DNA of 64,000 nt from Yaniella flava (GCF_039529295.1 NZ_BAAAMN010000007.1:29060-93059); one strand, 5' to 3'. Counted from the stretch's first letter, positions 1 to 9,628 are shown. Notes: a model not told the origin generated them from the sequence alone. Program-made: numbers and translations.

Positions 1-1242
1 GAAGGGCTCATCGGCGCGGCAATCCTGGCCGGCGCGATCTCGTTTATCGGGGTTCTCACCGTGGGCGTGTTGTTCGTGCCCGGTGCCGTCTACGGTCTGG
101 GCTGGCTCACTCGAATAACCGGTGTGCCAGGCAAGATGGCCCAACTCAATTCGGTTCGCAACCGGTCTCGCACCGCGGCCACCGCGACCGCACTGATCGT
201 GGGCACCACGCTGGTCGCGATGATCATCACCGGTGGACGCACCGCCCAGGAAAACACCGATGAAATGCTGGCCACGAAGTACCCGGTTGACGTTTATGCA
301 CAGCTGACCGATATGGACCCCACCGATAGCGGCGAAATCGATTCGACCGTCGAACAGTTGGCAGACACCACGGGCGTTGCCGATGCTGAACCGTTGTATC
401 CGGTCGGCTCGATCGACGAGCCCTGGTCCAATACCGGTGAAGTCATGACCGCGAACCCGATGCAGCTGGCAGATATCTCGGCTGACATTTCCGAGGCGGA
501 AGCCCAAGCGCTGCAAGATCCCGGCACCGTCCTGGTTCCTGAACAGCACGAGGCCGAGACGCTGACCGTCACCACCGACAACGGCGAGGTCGAGCTCGAC
601 ACAGTGCAATCTGATTTGCCATCGGTCACGCCCATAGTCTCACCCTCAACCGCCGAACAATTGACGATCGATACCGCCGGGACCGTCGTGGTCTGGCTCA
701 AGGTGGAAAACGAGGATATCTCCCAGGCGGATCTGCAAGAACTCATCACCAACATGATTGCCGACGTTGAACTGTCACCCAATGACGTCAGCTCACCGTT
801 GATCATGCGGGCAATGTATCAGCAGGCCATCGATGCGGTGATGCTCACCGTCGTCGGACTACTCGGCATTTCCGTGCTCATCGCCTTCGTTGGAGTCGCC
901 AATACGCTGGCGCTGTCAGCACTGGAGCGAACCCGCGAAAACTCGATGATGCGAGCGCTGGGGCTCACCAAACGTGGCCTTCGGGCGATGCTGACCTGGG
1001 AGGCGGTCCTGATCAGCGCGATCGGAGCGATCCTCGGGAGCTTGCTCGGGATGTTTTACGGCTGGGCCGGGTCCAATGCGATCTTCGCGCAAATATCGCC
1101 GGGCGGGATTGACGTGTCCTGGCCGTGGCTTGAGGTCGCCGGTCTAGTTCTCGTGGCGATCCTGGCTGGGCTGATCGCCTCGGTCGCCCCATCACGCCGG
1201 GCAGCGAAAATGTCCCCGGTCGAAGGGCTCGCCGCCGAATAA
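1..1242 (+). CDS. ABC transporter permease, FtsX/MacB family (5' end outside window)
   Basis: The reading frame is open from the first base, so the gene starts upstream of the window; about 413 residues are visible. The visible part starts inside a membrane segment, is followed by a short loop reading VRNRSRTAATATALIVGTTL (a typical start of an FtsX repeat), then a long extracytoplasmic domain of roughly 230 residues rich in Asp, Glu and Thr, then three C-terminal membrane segments with the family motif ALSALERTRENSMMRALGLTKRG just before the second. This is the layout of the second half of a two-module FtsX permease of the MacB/LolC type, which exports or extracts envelope substrates with a separate ATPase. 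The partner ATPase is presumably upstream, outside the window. Substrate unknown. Family assignment is firm. Confidence 0.9.
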   Translation, partial: EGLIGAAILAGAISFIGVLTVGVLFVPGAVYGLGWLTRITGVPGKMAQLNSVRNRSRTAATATALIVGTTLVAMIITGGRTAQENTDEMLATKYPVDVYAQLTDMDPTDSGEIDSTVEQLADTTGVADAEPLYPVGSIDEPWSNTGEVMTANPMQLADISADISEAEAQALQDPGTVLVPEQHEAETLTVTTDNGEVELDTVQSDLPSVTPIVSPSTAEQLTIDTAGTVVVWLKVENEDISQADLQELITNMIADVELSPNDVSSPLIMRAMYQQAIDAVMLTVVGLLGISVLIAFVGVANTLALSALERTRENSMMRALGLTKRGLRAMLTWEAVLISAIGAILGSLLGMFYGWAGSNAIFAQISPGGIDVSWPWLEVAGLVLVAILAGLIASVAPSRRAAKMSPVEGLAAE

Positions 1243-1255
1243 CCGTGACGCTCGA

Positions 1256-1319
1256 ACCAAGCTTCCCACTTAACATCCCACCATCTTCCTACTGTGGGAT
1301 GTTAAGTGGGAAGCTTGGT
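1256..1319. repeat. Perfect 26-bp inverted repeat with 12-base loop
   Basis: Bases 1256-1281 are the exact reverse complement of 1294-1319, separated by a 12-base loop. It lies 14 bp after the permease stop codon. The stem includes AAGCTT and TTAAGTGGGAAGC. There is no T-run on either side, so it is not a textbook rho-independent terminator, although a hairpin this long would probably stop or protect a transcript. It could also be a small palindromic repeat element; no second full copy is in this window. Confidence 0.85.
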
Positions 1320-1473
1320 AGGGACGCACGTCGGTCACGTCGCAGCGAGTCGCGATGTCCGCGAAATCAGCCTGAAGCACAACATGATCGCGCATGCGTC
1401 ATCGCACACCCACGATAGTTTGAGCTTGTCTAACCTTAGGATCCGATACCCAGTCCATGATAAAGGTGGGTCC

Positions 1474-3549
1474 ATAATCCTCAGAACAATTGGGACAGCT
1501 CTTCTCACGTCGATGCTGTTCATGTTCGGCTTTGTCACGCCGGCACAAGCTACGGAACCAGTCACCATCCCGCCGGGAACATTCGTCGTAGATGAGTCCG
1601 ATGTATTGGACTCCGGTGAGCAAGACCAGCTGGAACAGCAGGTCAACCAATTGCAATCGGAACACGGTGCCACGGCATTTTTGATCTTTGTGCCCACTTT
1701 TGACAAGCCGTCCGAACCTGAGTCTTGGGTTGCAGAAGTCGCCGAGGGAAAACAGCTCGGAACCAACGACAATATCCTGGCCATCGCGACCGAAGATCGA
1801 CTATACAACTTTGTCTCGCACTCCTCGGGCCCGTTCCGTCAATATCAGTCCCCGATCGATCGAGAACTGATACTGCCTGCCCTCTCCGAAGATGACTGGC
1901 TCGGTGCAGCTGAAGGCGCGGTAGAAGGTCTTGCTGCAGCCGCCAACGGAGAGCTCAGTGCTGACGTTGAAGAGACGGAGTTCGAGGAACCTTCGCTGGG
2001 CCTTGGCATGATCGGGAACCTGCTGGCTCTGGGAGCGCTGCTGTTGATTGTGGTGGCCATCGTGGCGATTGTCTTCTGGTATCGGCGTTCCAATAAGAAA
2101 CAATTACCACAGCGAAACGCACCCCTAACGAACGCCGCCCCAGCGGATCCGCGTGACGACCTCCCCGTGCAAGAGTTAAGGACGCAAGCCGGTTCCGCCC
2201 TCATCCAAGCTGATGATGCCATCAAGGTTGCAGAACAAGAAATCGGCTTCGCCCAAGCATCGTACGGCGATAAATCGGTTGAGATGTTCCAATAAGATGT
2301 CGCAGAGGCAAAAGGACACATGCGACAGTCATTCCAGCTGCAGTATCAGCTCGATGACCACATTCCGGATACCGAAGAAGAACAACGGTCATGGTTGAAA
2401 GAAATACTGGACCGGTCGGCAAAAGTCACATCGTCGCTGCAAGCACACGAACAAGATTTCGAAAAGCTCCGTGACTTGGAAAACAACGCTCCTGAGGCCC
2501 TTCAGCGGGTGAAATCGGTCTTTGAGCCGCTGGTGGCACAACAGCACACAGCAGTAGCCACGTTTGAAAACCTCAATGCAGATTATGACGACCGGGCCCA
2601 GGAAGATGCCGTTGGGAATCTCGAACAGGCCAAAGGACTCCTGGAATTTGGACAAGAGAAGATCCCTGCAGCCCAAGAGGCCCTCGACGCATCTGATAGG
2701 TCCAGCGCTGCATGGAACATCCACGAGGCTGAGAATACAACCCAAGAATTGCGAGACATTTTTGAGTCCATCAGCGCACTTCCCGCGCATTTGGATATGG
2801 CCCAACGTCAGCTCAATGTTGAACTCGAACAGGCGAGAAACCTGCTGACCGAAGCAAAATCTTTTGCCTCACAACAGCGCACAGACTCATCGTTGACGAA
2901 AAGCATCGCTGCACTCGAACACGTGACGGAAAATATCGCAGCACGGCTCCCGAGTACGCACCCGACCAAGGACCTCGAAGAGTTCGACGAGACCCTAGAT
3001 GCGCTGGAAGATGCCTTGCAGCCGTTGCGCGATCAGCGCCAGCGGGTTGAGGCCGCACGGCGTGATTTTGAACCAGCGATGGCAAAAGCACAATCAGCCA
3101 TGGATACCGCTGACGACTACATCCGGCGACGCCGAGGGGCAGTTCGTCACGACGCCCGAACCAAGCTCTCGGCTGCTCAAACGCATTTCGATACCGCGCG
3201 AAAACTCAGCGACAACGATCCAGTCCAAGCACTTGCCGAGGCCCAAAAATCATTGCGTTTGGCTCGCATTTCTCAACAGCAAGCAGAAGCAAACTATCAA
3301 GACTTTGACCACTATCATCGTGGCCGTGGCGGGCACGGATCGAATATGAGCGCAATGCTCGGCGGCCTGCTCCTAGGCGGCATGTTTGGTGGTGGCACTA
3401 CCACTTCGGGCGGCGGTCATGGCTTTGGTGGACCGCCCCGTGGTGGCGGAGGTTTCTTCGGTGGTTCCGGCGGTGGCTTTGGCGGTGGCCTCGGAGGCGG
3501 CGGAGGTTTCGGTGGTGGAAGCGGTGGTGGAAGCGGTGGAAGTTTCTAG
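1474..3549 (+). pseudogene. TPM-domain membrane protein, interrupted by an in-frame TAA
   Basis: Two consecutive open stretches in the same frame, ending at 2295 and resuming at 2296, read as one protein if the TAA at 2293-2295 is ignored. The first half has a signal peptide (ending near PAQATEP), a TPM domain (motifs VVDESDVLDSGE and FLIFVP) and a membrane segment around 2010-2085. The second half has about 300 residues of coiled coil and a Gly-rich tail of about 70 residues. Across the stop the sequence reads EMFQ-stop-DVAEAKGHMRQSFQL and then DDHIPDTEEEQRSW, the continuous layout expected of the single long TPM proteins of Micrococcales. The start is also odd: a good ribosome site (AAAGGTGG, 1462-1469) faces an ATA codon at 1474 right before the signal peptide, while the upstream ATGs at 1306 and 1384 would add an implausible leader. 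It lies directly upstream of pspA. It may be a decayed gene, or the result of base errors. Confidence 0.8.
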
Positions 3550-3622
3550 CCCCTTAAAGATCAGTCAGCAGTACATCTCGATTACCCGGCAATCCGCCGG
3601 AACCGCATGAAAGGTACCGAAT

Positions 3623-4357
3623 ATGGCGAAACAATCTATCCTGGGACGTATCACGCAAATGACGAAGGCCAACATTCACGCAATGTTGGACTCGGCCGAA
3701 GACCCACAAAAAATGTTGGATCAAATGATCCGCGACTTTACAGCCAATATTGCCGAAGCAGAATCCGCCATCTCACAAACGATCGGTAACCTGCGGCTCG
3801 CCGAAGACGATTACCGTGAGGATCGCGAAGATGCGATGACGTGGGGACGAAAAGCCCTCGCTGCCTCCAACAAGGCCGATGCGTTCCGGGCGAACAATGA
3901 CCCCGCCGGCGCAGAGAAATTCGACAAGCTGGCACGGGTCGCCATTGAGCGTCAGATGGATGCCGAGTCCTCAGCCAAAGAAGCCGAGCCTTCCATCGCG
4001 TCTCAAAATGAGGTCGTAGAAAAGCTCAAAGACGGTCTCGAGAAGATGAAGCAGAAGCGTCAGGAACTTGTGAGTCATCGCGACGAACTGGTTGCTCGTG
4101 CGAAAGCTGCACAGGCCCAGTCTCAGGTCCAGGACGCCGTCAAATCGATCAATATGCTGGATCCAACGTCTGAGCTGTCCCGCTTTGAAGATAAGATTCG
4201 CCGCGAAGAAGCTCGCGTCCGTGGACAGGAAGAACTCGCCAACTCAACACTCGACGCACAATTTGAAGAGCTGGAAGATCTGGGGCATGAAACCGAGGTT
4301 GAGGCACGCCTAGCAGCGCTCAAGGCCGGTCAGCCACAACAGCAAATCGAGAACTAA
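3623..4357 (+). CDS. pspA: Phage-shock protein A / IM30 family protein
   Basis: A 244-residue protein that starts MAKQSILGRITQM and is helical and charged throughout, with the PspA features ANIHAMLDSAEDPQKMLDQMIRDF near the N-terminus and MLDPTSELSRFEDKIRREEA near residue 185. PspA/Vipp1 proteins form ESCRT-III-like coats on the inner face of stressed membranes. Length matches the family. The ribosome site AAAGGTACC sits just upstream of ATG 3623. It follows the TPM-domain gene by 73 bp, a common pairing in actinobacteria, and the two may be transcribed together; a terminator hairpin follows. High confidence in family; the inducing stress is unknown. Confidence 0.93.
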   Translation: MAKQSILGRITQMTKANIHAMLDSAEDPQKMLDQMIRDFTANIAEAESAISQTIGNLRLAEDDYREDREDAMTWGRKALAASNKADAFRANNDPAGAEKFDKLARVAIERQMDAESSAKEAEPSIASQNEVVEKLKDGLEKMKQKRQELVSHRDELVARAKAAQAQSQVQDAVKSINMLDPTSELSRFEDKIRREEARVRGQEELANSTLDAQFEELEDLGHETEVEARLAALKAGQPQQQIEN

Positions 4358-4376
4358 CTTCCAGGTACCCAAAGAC

Positions 4377-4416
4377 TGATCGCCAGAACCTTTTGAGGGC
4401 TCTGGCGATCAAACTT
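4377..4416 (+). terminator. Rho-independent terminator-like hairpin after pspA
   Basis: TGATCGCCAGA (4377-4387) pairs exactly with TCTGGCGATCA (4401-4411), and the tail is moderately T-rich. It lies between two convergent genes and could serve both. Confidence 0.75.
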
Positions 4417-4464
4417 TCTCAGTCAGCGGCACCGGTCCTCGGTTCGGGCAAAACCATGCACAAT

Positions 4465-4878
4465 CTAGGCCGACACGGACTCCAGCGCCTCGCGAACCTG
4501 TCCGGTGATCGGAGTCGGCGCCTGCAGCTCAGAAGAAAACATGACAACCACGGCCTCAACGGTCACAGCAACCTCGCCGTGCTGGCTCAGTTCATGGTGC
4601 ATCACCAGGGATGTGTTGCCGATTTTCGAGATCCAGATGCGAACAACGATGTCTTCCGGATAGGTTATGGGCCGCAGAAAATCTGTATTGGTGGTGCGCA
4701 GGACAGCCTCGAACGGTTCATCCGTCCCCGCAGTCCGCTGCAGCTGACCCATAACCCGAATACGCGCTTCCTCAGCAAGCGTCATAATTCGCGCATTATT
4801 GACGTGCCCCATCAGATCTTGGTCTGACCAACGCAATGCAATGTTGAGTTCTATCGCATTTTCAGGTGCCTTCGACAA
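4465..4878 (-). CDS. Acyl-CoA thioesterase, hotdog fold (4HBT/YbgC-like)
   Basis: A 137-residue single hotdog domain. The active-site region reads RWSDQDLMGHVNNARI at residues 16-31, matching the 4HBT/YbgC pattern in which an Asp just before GHVNN activates water to cleave acyl-CoA. The later segment FLRPITYPEDIVVRIWISKIGNTS is the usual second half of the fold. The start is TTG at 4878, chosen because AGGAGG lies 5 bases upstream. Probably cytosolic release of fatty or aromatic acids from CoA; the natural substrate cannot be told. It is convergent with pspA. Confidence 0.88.
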   Translation of the reverse strand: MSKAPENAIELNIALRWSDQDLMGHVNNARIMTLAEEARIRVMGQLQRTAGTDEPFEAVLRTTNTDFLRPITYPEDIVVRIWISKIGNTSLVMHHELSQHGEVAVTVEAVVVMFSSELQAPTPITGQVREALESVSA

Positions 4879-5072
4879 TGTTCCTCCTGTGGATTCATAA
4901 AACGTGTGGTCGGCACTACATTAGCTCTCCGAGGCCTTCCGTTTCGAGACGAAACACGAGCTGAGGTCAGAGGAGACGGGTATCCTCGGGTCGATCGGTC
5001 CAAGGCAGCGTGGTCGACCTCGCGAATCGGTTTATGGTTAAGGGGAGCAACATTTCTTTGATCGGGAGGCCC

Positions 5073-5963
5073 ATGGACGTCGCAGATGCCAAAGCGTTTT
5101 TGGTGCTCGCCGAAGAACTCCACTTCGGACGTGCTGCTCAACGCTTACAAATGGGGCAACCCCCGTTATCGCGGCTCATTCAGAAACTGGAACGCTCTGT
5201 GGGTACCGATCTATTTAAGCGCACTTCCCGACAGGTCGAACTCACGGTTGCTGGTCAGACCCTCATCGAGCCGGCTCGCGAGCTCATCGCGGCCTCAGAT
5301 CGCGCGCTGGAATCCGTGAAATCGACGCTGACAGGCCAAATCGGAACGGTTTCTCTGGGTTTTGCCGGGGCGAGCTCAAACGCCGAGGTCGCAGCACTGG
5401 CCAGACAACTAGCAATCAAAGCTCCACGCCTGCGATTTGAAGTGCAATCCTCGCAGTTTGCTGATGATTCATTGAAGAAAGTGCTCGATAAGTCCTTGGA
5501 TTTCTCCATCGGTCTGTGGGAATTCCTGCCATCGGAACTCGACGCTCTGCACCTCAGTGATGACGATGTCCTCATCGCCGTGCACAAGAACCACCCGTTG
5601 GCCAAACACGAGCACATTAGCATGCGCGAGCTCGCCCAGGATCCCTGGATCAATCTGCCCGGCGGGTACAACTCTGCTTTGCAGAACCGTTTTCGCAACC
5701 TGTCACTCAATGCAGGATTTGTGCCGCGTCGCAACCAGACTGTCCCCGATTCGTGGACCGTGATGTTGCTCGTCGGCGTGGGTATGGGCGCGTCATTGAC
5801 GCTGTCATCCGTCGCGTCGTCAGTCCCCGCCGATGACGTGAAGTTCCTGAAAATCAATGACCCGACGAACACGCCGTTACCGCTTCGACTCGTGTGGCGT
5901 CGCGATTCGCTCAACCCGGTGTTGCAGACCGTCATCGATACGGCAGTGGACCTATTTAGCTAA
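5073..5963 (+). CDS. LysR family transcriptional regulator
   Basis: A 296-residue protein with an N-terminal winged helix-turn-helix (residues 1-60, with the typical FLVLAEELHFGRAAQRL and QPPLSRLIQKLE) and a C-terminal two-lobe effector domain. ATG 5073 is preferred over the earlier ATG/GTG codons because GGGAGG stands 3-4 bases before it and because family members start directly with the helix-turn-helix. It converges on the ABC exporter genes (its last 8 bases overlap the end of the ATPase gene) and is separated from the thioesterase by a divergent promoter region of about 190 bp, so the thioesterase is the likelier target. The effector is unknown. Confidence 0.92.
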   Translation: MDVADAKAFLVLAEELHFGRAAQRLQMGQPPLSRLIQKLERSVGTDLFKRTSRQVELTVAGQTLIEPARELIAASDRALESVKSTLTGQIGTVSLGFAGASSNAEVAALARQLAIKAPRLRFEVQSSQFADDSLKKVLDKSLDFSIGLWEFLPSELDALHLSDDDVLIAVHKNHPLAKHEHISMRELAQDPWINLPGGYNSALQNRFRNLSLNAGFVPRRNQTVPDSWTVMLLVGVGMGASLTLSSVASSVPADDVKFLKINDPTNTPLPLRLVWRRDSLNPVLQTVIDTAVDLFS

Positions 5964-6726
5964 CTGACGAGCCCAACCGCTCTGCTGAGACGACCGCACC
6001 ATCAGACAGAGTGACCTGCTGATCGGCGTACTGCACCAGGCCACGATCGTGAGTTACGACCACGGTTGCCACCGAGAATTCTTTGGTGAGATTCTGCAGT
6101 AGCTGCATGATCTCGTGCGAGCGCGACTGATCCAGAGCGGAGGTGGGTTCGTCGGCCAAGAGCACCTGGGGCGACCCCATCAAGGCTCGGGCGATATTGA
6201 CGCGCTGACGTTGACCACCCGACAATGTGTGGATTTTTCGGTTGGACATGTCCCCCAGCCCGACGACGTCGAGCAGTTCATCCGCCCGTGACCGGCGTTG
6301 TTTCAATTTCTTGCCGCGCAGTCCGCGCAGGTGATCGGTGACCAAGAGCTGGTCACGCACACCAAGTGCACTGAGCAGGTTCGGTTGTTGAAAAATCAGA
6401 CCTACCGTGTCTCGGCGCAATGCCGCCTGTCGCTTTTCTTTGAGCTCACGCACGTTCGTCTGGCCAACCATGACCGTGCCGGACGTGGGCTGGACAAGGG
6501 CTCCGATCACCGAGAGCAACGAAGATTTCCCAGACCCGGATTCACCAACCAGCGCGGTCAGTTCTGATTGAGCAGCAGTGAAGTCGACCCGATCAAGCGC
6601 CGATACCGTCACTGGCGTCCCGTCAGCATCATAGCCGTCGGGGTACACGAGGCTGACGTCTTGCAAATCGACCGCTGCGCGAGCTGTCGCGGGGGTTGTG
6701 TTGTGAGCTTTGACGGAAGTGGTCAT
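5956..6726 (-). CDS. ABC transporter ATP-binding protein, LolD/MacB type
   Basis: A 256-residue ATPase with Walker A GESGSGKSS (residues 61-69), Q-loop FQQPNLL, signature LSGGQRQRVNIARAL and Walker B VLLADEPTS. The insert GLIFQQPNLLSALGV is typical of LolD/MacB/FtsE-like ATPases that work with FtsX-fold permeases. It is the second gene of a two-gene operon with the permease, after a 61-bp gap. The product would couple ATP hydrolysis to envelope-side export or extraction rather than import, since no solute-binding protein accompanies it. Substrate unknown. Confidence 0.92.
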   Translation of the reverse strand: MTTSVKAHNTTPATARAAVDLQDVSLVYPDGYDADGTPVTVSALDRVDFTAAQSELTALVGESGSGKSSLLSVIGALVQPTSGTVMVGQTNVRELKEKRQAALRRDTVGLIFQQPNLLSALGVRDQLLVTDHLRGLRGKKLKQRRSRADELLDVVGLGDMSNRKIHTLSGGQRQRVNIARALMGSPQVLLADEPTSALDQSRSHEIMQLLQNLTKEFSVATVVVTHDRGLVQYADQQVTLSDGAVVSAERLGSSVS

Positions 6727-6787
6727 AGTGAACAGTCCTTTCCGAACCGGTTCGAGGGGTTATGCAATTGAGCGGGTCAGCGTGTTA

Positions 6788-7894
6788 TTAGTTGCCACCG
6801 AGTGCCAGAAGTGGATCAACTTTCGATACTCGGCGCACCGCGAGGGCGGACCCGAGGACGCCCAGCACCCAGATGCCAACGGCCGGGCCAACCACGGTGA
6901 GTGCCGAGAGGCTGACGGGCACTGCTCCTGCGGCAAGAGCACCAAGCCCCGCACCCACGCCGGCTCCGGCCACCACTCCGATGGCGAGGATGACGGCAGC
7001 CTGGCCCAGTGAGTCTTTCAACAGGTATCCGGTCGCGGCACCAAGTGCGCGCAGCACGGCCAGGTCACGGGTGCGTTGAATCGTCCAGACGGTGACGAAT
7101 GAGACGATCACCAGCGCAGAAATCGCGTAGAGGAAGCCCTGCATCATGGTCAGCGAGCCATTCTCAGAGGAGTATGCGGGCAGTGCTTGGAAGGATTCCG
7201 ACACCCCGGTGTTTACCGTGCCGGTACTCTGGGCTGCGTCGTCCCAGGCGTCGGCGTTTTCATCGCCGAATACGGCCAGCACAGTGCCGATCACATCTTG
7301 TTGCGCGTGGCTGATGCCCTGCCAGGATTCAGTAGTGACCCATACGACGCCAGAGTGTGAATACCATTGGTCTTCTACGACACCTTGGACGGCAAGCTCA
7401 ACTGGGCCAATCGTGACGTCGTCGCCGACCTGCAGTGCCTGTTCTTCGGCGATGGATTCAGACACGACGACGCCGTCCGCGTCCGGTTCTGTTGTGCCGG
7501 AGAGTGCCTCGGACGCGGTGTCTTCGACGAGTCCGGATCCTTCTGGGATGCCCCAGACTGCCACACTTCCCGAGGATTCGCCGGTCAATAGAGTCTGCGT
7601 CATACCCACAGGAACAGCGTTGTCTACGCCATCGGTGTCGGCCCATGCGTGCTGATCGGCCTCGGTAACCGATGATTCAGCAAAAGACGGTTCCTCTGGC
7701 GCATCATCATTCAGTGCGTTGCCGAAGACATACTGCTGGGGGTCCAGGTCTTCGAGGGCGGAGGTGTTTTGAGCGCCCAAACCCCCGGTTAGACCGGTCA
7801 ACATCACCAATAGCAGCGTGATCATGGCGACCACGGCTCCCATGAGCGTGAACCGCCCCTTGGCGGCTCCAATTTCGCGTAATCCAACAAACAT
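6788..7894 (-). CDS. ABC transporter permease, FtsX family
   Basis: A 368-residue protein with an N-terminal membrane helix (around GRFTLMGAVVAMITLLLVML), an extracytoplasmic domain of about 200 residues, and three C-terminal helices containing the FtsX-like motif TVWTIQRTRDLAVLRALGAATGYLLKD, the standard single-module layout. The chosen start, ATG 7894, has AAGGGG 9 bases upstream; a TTG at 7912 is possible. First gene of the operon with the LolD-type ATPase. The 200-bp region upstream contains two palindromes that may bind a regulator. Confidence 0.9.
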   Translation of the reverse strand: MFVGLREIGAAKGRFTLMGAVVAMITLLLVMLTGLTGGLGAQNTSALEDLDPQQYVFGNALNDDAPEEPSFAESSVTEADQHAWADTDGVDNAVPVGMTQTLLTGESSGSVAVWGIPEGSGLVEDTASEALSGTTEPDADGVVVSESIAEEQALQVGDDVTIGPVELAVQGVVEDQWYSHSGVVWVTTESWQGISHAQQDVIGTVLAVFGDENADAWDDAAQSTGTVNTGVSESFQALPAYSSENGSLTMMQGFLYAISALVIVSFVTVWTIQRTRDLAVLRALGAATGYLLKDSLGQAAVILAIGVVAGAGVGAGLGALAAGAVPVSLSALTVVGPAVGIWVLGVLGSALAVRRVSKVDPLLALGGN

Positions 7895-7980
7895 GGATCC
7901 ATCCCCTTGCAACGTTTCGTCAGCTTTTGGTACTGAATCCAGTCTGGTGTTTTCAGTGTGTGACTACATCGGGGAATGGG

Positions 7981-8055
7981 TTGATCTTGGGATCAAACTT
8001 TCGATTGATTCACCGTGGCTCGCTTTCGATTACGGTAAAGCTAAAGCTTTACCGT
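7981..8055. promoter_or_regulatory. Two palindromes upstream of the ABC exporter operon
   Basis: TTGATC-ttgg-GATCAA occupies 7981-7996, and an 11-bp perfect inverted repeat with a 2-base centre, ACGGTAAAGCT-aa-AGCTTTACCGT, occupies 8032-8055. Both lie between the exporter start (7894) and the end of the upstream monooxygenase gene (8119). The second is dyad-symmetric in the way of dimeric-regulator operators and has no T-run, so an operator fits better than a terminator. No regulator is assigned. Confidence 0.55.
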
Positions 8056-8118
8056 CCTGCTGATTGGCTTCGTCTGGGCAGTCGTACGAACCCTACGTCC
8101 TCGCAAGAGAACCAGCGA

Positions 8119-9585
8119 CTACTGAGCTGCTGTTGCCATTGTGGTGGCAAGAACGTCGTCCTTACTGAGTTCTGTTGCAGCAGCACTGTATTCTCCGAAC
8201 GCACCACGATATTGGGTTGCCGGATGCGAGTCGGGCAGACGATCTGCGCCAGTGAAGCGTCCGCGTAAGGTCGTGCCAGTCTGCGCTTCGAGTTCCTCGG
8301 TGCTCCGTGCCATGCCGCGAGCGCGAAGTTCCGGGATCACGTGGTCAACAAACTCCACGTAGCTGCCGGGCAACGTCGCATTGATGACATTGATGCCGTC
8401 AATACCAGCGTCCTGCCACTGCTCGAGTTTATCGACGATTTGCTCGGGTGTTCCGGTGATCCTGGTGGCTTGCGCCCGGAAACGCGCCAGATCGCGCACG
8501 GTCATGTCGCCATCGGGGTTCATGGAACGCAGTTCTGCCAAATGCCCCCGCGAACCTTCGGTGGCCAACTGACCGATCGGTGTATCGAGCGGGAGGTAGC
8601 CCAAATCAACACCGAGACTGCCACCGGTGTGAGCAACCAGCGCATCATCATCCAATGAGGCGTCCAACTCGGCGGCTTTTGCCTGAGCTTCGGCTTCGGT
8701 CGAACCGACCACGAAAGAGAGGCCCTGGATGAATTGCACATCTTCGGGTTGGCGACCAAAACCCACGGCACGACGACGCACATCAGCGGCATGTTGCTGC
8801 GCCTGAGCCAGACTCGGGGCCATCGAGAAGGTGGCCTCGGCGTGTTGGGCAGCGACATCGCGGCCCCGAGGTGATGAGCCCGCCTGGAATACCACCGGGG
8901 TGCGCTGCGGTGATGGTGAAGACAAGTGAGGGCCTTCGACCGTGTAGTTCCGTGAAACGTGATGGATTTTGGCGACCTTGGCCGGGTCTGCGTGTAGCCC
9001 GACACCGCGTTCGTGGTGCCGGGTCTTGTCGGCTAGCAGCGCGTCATCGTCCCAGGATCCTTCCCAGAGTTTGTAGCACACCTCGAGGTATTCTTCGGCC
9101 ACGTCGTACCGGTTGTCATGCTCCAGGAGTCCGGCCCCACCGTAGTTGCGGTGCGAGTTTTCCAACGCCGAGGTCACCACGTTCCAGCCCACTCGCCCAC
9201 CGGTCAGATGATCCAGTGTGGAGAGCTGGCGGGCGAAAGTATACGGGTGGGTTTGGATCACCGATGAGGTCAGCGCCAGCCCAATGCGGTTGGTGGTCGC
9301 GGCCAGTGCGGACAACAAGACGAGCGGATCGTTGGCTGGGATTTGCAGGCCACGGCGGACGTGCGAAGCCCAGCCTCCCTCGTGGTCCCCGTAGACGCCA
9401 ACAACGTCGGCGAAGAACGCGAGGTCAAAGCCGCCGTCTTCCAGGGTTTTGACCAGGTCAACCCAGTGGGCAAGTTCGTTGAAACGGTGTTGTTGGGCTT
9501 CGGGTTGGCGCCAGGCGCCACCCAGAATGTGGCTGGTGGTGTTCATCATGAAGGCGGACAGGACCATTGGACGACGATGTGACAC
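8119..9585 (-). CDS. FMN-dependent monooxygenase, NtaA/SnaA/DszA/SoxA family
   Basis: A 488-residue luciferase-like TIM-barrel protein. Recognisable family stretches are the start SAFMMNTTSHILGGAWR, TLEDGGFDLAFFADVVG, DHLTGGRVGWNVVTS, the insert ENSHRNYGG and GSSPRGRDVAAQHAEATF. This family uses reduced FMN and oxygen to open C-S or C-N bonds in compounds such as dibenzothiophene sulfone, nitrilotriacetate and alkylated thiols. GTG 9585 is taken because AGGAG lies 6 bases upstream. It is the last gene of the metN-metI-metQ-metQ cluster, so the inferred role is release of sulfur from an imported organosulfur compound. The reduced FMN would need a separate reductase. Confidence 0.9.
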   Translation of the reverse strand: MSHRRPMVLSAFMMNTTSHILGGAWRQPEAQQHRFNELAHWVDLVKTLEDGGFDLAFFADVVGVYGDHEGGWASHVRRGLQIPANDPLVLLSALAATTNRIGLALTSSVIQTHPYTFARQLSTLDHLTGGRVGWNVVTSALENSHRNYGGAGLLEHDNRYDVAEEYLEVCYKLWEGSWDDDALLADKTRHHERGVGLHADPAKVAKIHHVSRNYTVEGPHLSSPSPQRTPVVFQAGSSPRGRDVAAQHAEATFSMAPSLAQAQQHAADVRRRAVGFGRQPEDVQFIQGLSFVVGSTEAEAQAKAAELDASLDDDALVAHTGGSLGVDLGYLPLDTPIGQLATEGSRGHLAELRSMNPDGDMTVRDLARFRAQATRITGTPEQIVDKLEQWQDAGIDGINVINATLPGSYVEFVDHVIPELRARGMARSTEELEAQTGTTLRGRFTGADRLPDSHPATQYRGAFGEYSAAATELSKDDVLATTMATAAQ

Positions 9586-9628
9586 GATGTGCTCCTAATG
9601 TTCTTCGAGGGTGACGGGTGGGGATCAG

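Noticed and set aside
4393..4827. 144-codon frame antisense to the thioesterase
   Set aside because: The opposite strand encodes a complete hotdog domain with a good ribosome site; this one has no domain.
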